A stretch of DNA of 64,000 nucleotides. Origin: Marsupella aquatica. Taxonomy: Eukaryota > Marchantiophyta. This document shows positions 59,907 through 64,000 of this stretch, piece after piece (within the stretch, counting starts at the first letter, position 1; each line of letters begins with the position of its first letter). Below the pieces are notes generated by a model. The model made no database searches. It was not told the DNA's origin and saw nothing but the letters and a program-made list of their open reading frames with translations. The stretch covers positions 14,384,001-14,448,000 of the forward strand of contig OZ316891.1 of assembly GCA_973895155.1 (NCBI GenBank), written 5' to 3'. The position numbers were made by a program, and so were the translations under genes.

Positions 59907-62267
59907 GGGCGTAGGTTGCTCCCACCTTGGCCTCACGTTTTATTGTGGACCTTCGGCCTATCCTCTCTTACTTGGTCGTGGGAGTGGAGAACGGAGCTCT
60001 CCCGTTTCAGGTCCAGCTCTGTCATGCACGGTCATTATTGTCGGTGGACGTGGAGAGCGTGGTCCTTGCATTCGAGGGGGTTGTTTTGGACAGTCCGGAT
60101 TGAGTCCAGCAGGTGAACTCTGATCGCATGCACCAACATACCCTTTCTAGCATGCTTTCTAAGGCACCCTCAGATTCAATTTGGGCACGTCTCTTATCCG
60201 TTTTGGGCGCTGGTTTGGGGGCTTGGCTATCGGGTAGTCCTCTCTGGGCCCCCTTTCGTATGAGGTCTTTTATCTTTACCACATCCACGCGCCTTTGGCT
60301 GGGCCTCCCCCGACCTTGCCTCTTGGGTCAGCCCACATGCGTCTGTGGTGCAACCCTTGATGGGCAGGGCATTCACATTCTCAGGTGCGGTCATGGTAGT
60401 GAGAAGACTGCGACACACAATGACATTTGGGATGTGGTGGCGGCCATCGCTCGGGACTCGGGGTACCATGTCATGATGGAGCAGAGATATGTGTTACCTC
60501 CACGGGATGGGGTTTTTGATTGTCATCGAGCAGATTTGGTCTTCTTTTGCACTGGAGTTCGTGCCCTTGGGGATGTTGTTGTCGTTGATCCGACCAGTGG
60601 GGCCACTGTGACTTCTGCCGCCCATGTACTTGGCCATGCCGCTACAAGGGCATCTCAACTTAAGTAGGAGACCTATGTTGTGCGGTACCAGGGGACCTCT
60701 TCTATCTGTTTGCCGTGGAGATATTTGGGGCACTACACCCATCCTTTGGCCATTTTCTTAGTTCTTGCACAGTTCAATATGTTGAGCGGAGGCCTTATCC
60801 CCAGTGTCTGTCATCATGACATTCTTTAGACAAAGGGTGTCTGTTGCGCTTTACCGGGCCCAGGCATTCACTATTCTTTGTGGGGGTGAGGCTGTTGGTC
60901 TTAGGGCCTATAGTAGGATTCCTTTGCTTGACCCTCCTATGCAGTTCACATCGGAGCTATACCAGGCTCTTCAGTTTGCTGATCAATAGGCTTTGGGGTC
61001 CTGGTATTTGGGTCTTTGGTTGTTCCTTGTTTCTTTGCTTTCCTGGCCTTTCTTGGCCTGTTGGTTGGCCCCCCTTGATTGGGTCTTTTGCCTGGGGGAT
61101 AATGTCTTCCGGTTGGGCGCTCTTTGTTTTTTTGGCAGTTTGAAATACTTCTGCAAGGGAAGTAGACTTAAGGTACGTAATTTTTGCTCTCTTAAATAGT
61201 TATTTTTTCTCAAATTTTTGGACTTACTCATATCTGAAAGTATTTCTCCAAAGCATAGTCTTACCTGAACTTTAGGAAGGTGAATCAACGGTTTTGGGTG
61301 CTATCCCGGTGCTATTTGGGTGCTGTTTTTTAGAAGTTATTTTTTGCACATAAATCATGGGGGACTTAAACAATTCTTTGATACTATTTTTCCATATTTT
61401 TTGTTGGAAATATTCACCTTAGACGTGAGCGTTTCCTTGGTGTCACTTTTGTGATATTTTTTTTAAGATGTGAGCACCTAGGTAGAGTATTTAGGCCACT
61501 TAAACAACAATTTTAATTCTCTAGCTTGTACACAAGGCATTAATAAGGCATCAATTGAATTCATAAAAATGAGCACATAGGATGCACATGGTAACAAATG
61601 TTAAAGCAGTTATATGACCTTATAATGTTTAGCTCAATGTTGGTGCAACAACCACAAAATTAGCTATCAATCATATTGCAATTCATGTGTCTCTAGGTTT
61701 ACTCAAAGTGACACTAAAAACTTTCACTTTGCATGTCACACTGTGACACATCACGGACAGCAGCTAACAACCCTTTCTGGCAGTCAGAAATGAAAGGAAT
61801 GTCTTTTGATCCAATCCCATGATCTATAGATTTTTCAAGTAGACCAAGAAACCATGTCCAATTATCAGTATTCTCAACAGGAGCCACTCCTTATGCAAGA
61901 ATAACAATCCTCTAGTCTCCATCTTGCAATGTTGCTAGAAATAGCTGGCATTATTGCAAGGCATCTAGAGTAGCAGAAGGACAAACAAAGGCTCGTAAGT
62001 ACATGAAGGGCTAAATATTTCGTACATAAGTTATATACTTGTTTTCAAACAAAAGTGTACTGAATTACTTGTAGACAGTACATCTGGTGTACTGACATAG
62101 ATAGTTGTACATTATGTTACAATTAAAGATAGGAAAAAAATAATATGACAGGTTCTAAGAAAGGGTTACAAGGACAAGGGGCCCATTAAGAATATTTGAA
62201 AAGTTAGGGGGCTGGTCAGGAATATCTTTAGCTAGAGGGCCCCATCAAGTATTTTGCATTTTTGCTC

Positions 62268-63100
62268 ATTGAAAGGGCAATCTTTAGTATGAGATTTGAT
62301 CACAACTGTTCATATAAAGTGACCAATCCACTTTAACTTTACAAGAAGGTACTTGTAGTGTACTTCTCCCAATCGTACATGGACTGTCCCCCCAAACTGC
62401 TTATGTGAATAGTGTAATTTTGGCCAAAGTCTAGAGAGCCTCGGGAGGGGTGATATTTTGAAAGTACCTCTCTGTCTCTTCTCATTTATCATACAATATT
62501 AAATATATGACCTGACTACCTTTTTGGGTCAAGAGTCATTCTAAATGGACCTTTGGGTCAGGTAGGGTATGGTAAAACATAAGAGACCTCTCAACTTTTG
62601 TACTCTCTTCCCTTGTAAAGACCACCACTATCCCCCAAGCTGTTGGAGGACAACATAGCACATTTAAAAATGTAGTTCAAGAAACTTTTTAATATTTACA
62701 GTACCCTGGATCCACCAGGTTTTGCTTTGAGGAGAGTGGCTGTTTAAATTCGCTTTGGGGACAGGTTACTAATTTGGACCAGATTGGGTGATAGTATAGT
62801 AAAATACAGTTTAATAACTTGGTCGTTTTCTTACAAATGTTTTCTCCTAGTTTGGTAAAATAAATTGGCCTTCTTGGTCAAACATTTCAAAATGATTTCT
62901 TTATCTATGTCATAACGTCACAACTTACAAACCAATGATTAGTCCAGGCGGCACCCCTGAAGCAAACAAATACCTGCACTCATTTGTCCTGTATGTACGG
63001 TACTATACATCCAACCTGACCCATACTGTCTCTACCGTGGTACTCTCTAAGTGCACACTGCTGGGAAGAAGCATCTGATGTGCACTTAACTGCGGTTTGC
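62268..63100. other. Intergenic region right of the Mutator-like element
   Basis: AT-rich with no recognisable coding region, repeat or RNA gene. Confidence 0.5.
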
Positions 63101-64000
63101 TCTAATCATAAGTGCAAATTTAATTTTTTGCATTTATCAATAAGAGTGTAGGGTGCCTTGATTTGCAATGGGCTCTCTGTCAGTACTTACTCTTTCCCAG
63201 CTTCATTGTCATTACTCTGCATAAATGATATACTTATCAATTAGTATGAGTCTCAGGAATTGCTAAAAAAATTGTGCTCTTCTCTTACCCATAAGGGTTT
63301 TCACTTGTATATTTGTCAATAGTGCAGCCTCTTTGCACTTACAACCCATGAAGTGCAAGATAGTAGGAGAAAGGGAAAAATGGACTCATTGCAATTATCC
63401 AGGTTTTTCACTTTTTAAAATATGGAACACAGTTTTAAACTTGAAGAATGGACATTTTGCAATTATTCACTTTTGGCACTATGTAGTGTGCATGTACTTA
63501 CATTTGCCATTTAGTGAGGCGCTCTCTGCACTTACCAAGTGCAAAATTCTCGGAAGACTAAATGGACTCCTTGCAATTATCCAGTTTTGCACTTATACAT
63601 TTGTCATTTGGTGAGACTCCCCTTGCACTCACCTAAAAGTGCACAATGCTAGGGAAAAGAAAGGAGAGAAAGGATCCCTTGCAATTAGCCAGTTTTTTCA
63701 CTTGTACATTTGTCTTTTAGTTTGTTCCTGACATTAAATCCCCTTAATACCCTCTAAACAGGACTTTACTGTACACAAAAAGTGCAAAACTGTTGGGGGA
63801 AAGAGAGCACTTGTTTTGGGGGGCATTATATCCCTTAATGCCCTCTAAACAAGAGTCTACTGTGTACAAAAGTGCAAAATGGTAGGGAAATAAAGGGAAG
63901 AAAGGTAGTCGTTGCAAGTAGCCAGGTTTTGCACTGATTCTGTGTGCACTTAGCAGGAGGCAAGTGGGTGAAGAAGAGGCCTTTGGGAGCATTATATGCA
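63100..64000. repeat. Diverged minisatellite of about 110-125 bp units (runs off the window end)
   Basis: Units containing TTGCAATTA(T/G)CCAG, TTTTGCACTT and ACATTTGTC recur near 63300, 63390, 63570, 63690 and 63910, with AGTGCAAAA-type starts between. A sub-block with CCCTTAAT(A/G)CCCTCTAAACA occurs twice, near 63740 and 63830. No gene recognised. Confidence 0.65.

Larger units (their letters stand above)
55616..61145 (+). pseudogene. Decayed non-LTR retrotransposon (LINE) with RT and C-terminal CCHC/endonuclease-like region
   Basis: Reverse transcriptase blocks appear in order on the plus strand: ETGGVRPLAIG (near 55705), then GCESVVHGLRAILD and VIQVDVVNAFNYVSRR (active-site Asp, near 55900), GDPLGGALFAM (near 56125), and LFPFVADDTHIVAP (FADD box, near 57660). 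Later come RLPLPNSF and RGGMGVASTVDTAPCTFLGSWA. After an insertion the frame resumes as PTLASRFIVDLRP, then a C-terminal Cys/His cluster CVCGATLDGQGIHILRCGHG and PPRDGVFDCHRADLVFF, resembling restriction-like endonuclease LINE C-termini. There are one or more frameshifts near 55740-56070 and stops TAG 56106, TAG 57619, TAG 57913, TAG 59912, TGA 60101 and TAG 60665. The tail ends TTTGGCAGTTTGA. The 5' part (ORF1) is not visible, so it is probably 5'-truncated. Confidence 0.8.
55331..62267. mobile_element. Mutator-like (MULE-type) composite element with long inverted termini
   Basis: About 250 bp at the left (55331-55590) reappears inverted at the right (62004-62267) with roughly 75-80% identity by eye, for example CTAGCTAAAGATATTCCTGA and GTTTGAAAA(T/C)AAGTATATAAC in both. 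Outside each arm lies ATTGAAAGGGCA (55319-55330 and 62268-62279), a direct repeat suited to the 9-12 bp duplications of Mutator-like elements. No MURA transposase is visible; the inside is filled by a LINE. It may be a non-autonomous element that later received the LINE. Confidence 0.68.

Noticed and set aside
1-64000. tRNA, rRNA or other structured RNA genes
   Set aside because: No conserved tRNA or rRNA core was recognised by eye; a tRNAscan-SE or Rfam search would be needed to exclude short ones.

Overview
The window looks like nuclear DNA from a spore-bearing streptophyte: a charophyte alga such as Chara, or a bryophyte, lycophyte or fern. This rests on intron-rich genes, a plant-type plastid carotenoid isomerase (Z-ISO), an axonemal-type dynein heavy chain (so flagellated cells or sperm), and plant-style CACTA, PIF/Harbinger and Mutator-like transposons. 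The species is inferred. Exon borders were read by hand from splice motifs and phase continuity, so junctions can be off by a few bases.

Layout. 1-5450 (minus): 5' part of a dynein heavy chain gene that runs out of the window. 5451-9634: repeats, including a LINE 3' tail. 9635-11561 (plus): a five-exon J-domain protein. 13179-15126 (minus): four-exon Z-ISO. 17296-38066: one complete CACTA element of 20,771 bp. 38854-44299 (plus): a host gene of about 13 exons for a plastid-like aspartic protease with two DTG sites. 44300-48900: repeat-rich intergenic DNA with a small hAT-like MITE. 49437-53143: a decayed PIF/Harbinger element. 55331-62267: a Mutator-like element with about 250-bp inverted termini, enclosing a decayed LINE that itself holds two later insertions. 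62268-64000: intergenic DNA ending in a diverged minisatellite.

The centrepiece is the CACTA element. It has matching ends (CACTAGAAGAA...) and a 3-bp target duplication (CAC on both sides). Besides a TNP2-type transposase and a TNPA/Tnp1-like protein it carries, on the same strand, genes for an EDM2-like PHD zinc-finger protein, a tandem BRCT protein, an F-box-like protein, and a GW/WG- and RG-rich protein resembling an ARGONAUTE hook. An array of about ten GACGCTT-TCTG-AAGCGTC palindromes precedes the TNPA-like gene. Together these suggest, as a hypothesis, a transposon with its own chromatin or silencing toolkit.

A second theme is decay by C-to-T change. The 12 in-frame stops I could place in the PIF element and the LINE are all TAG or TGA (readable as former CAG or CGA) and none is TAA. 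This is the pattern expected from deamination of methylated CG and CHG sites. The Z-ISO, J-domain and aspartic protease genes show no such stops.
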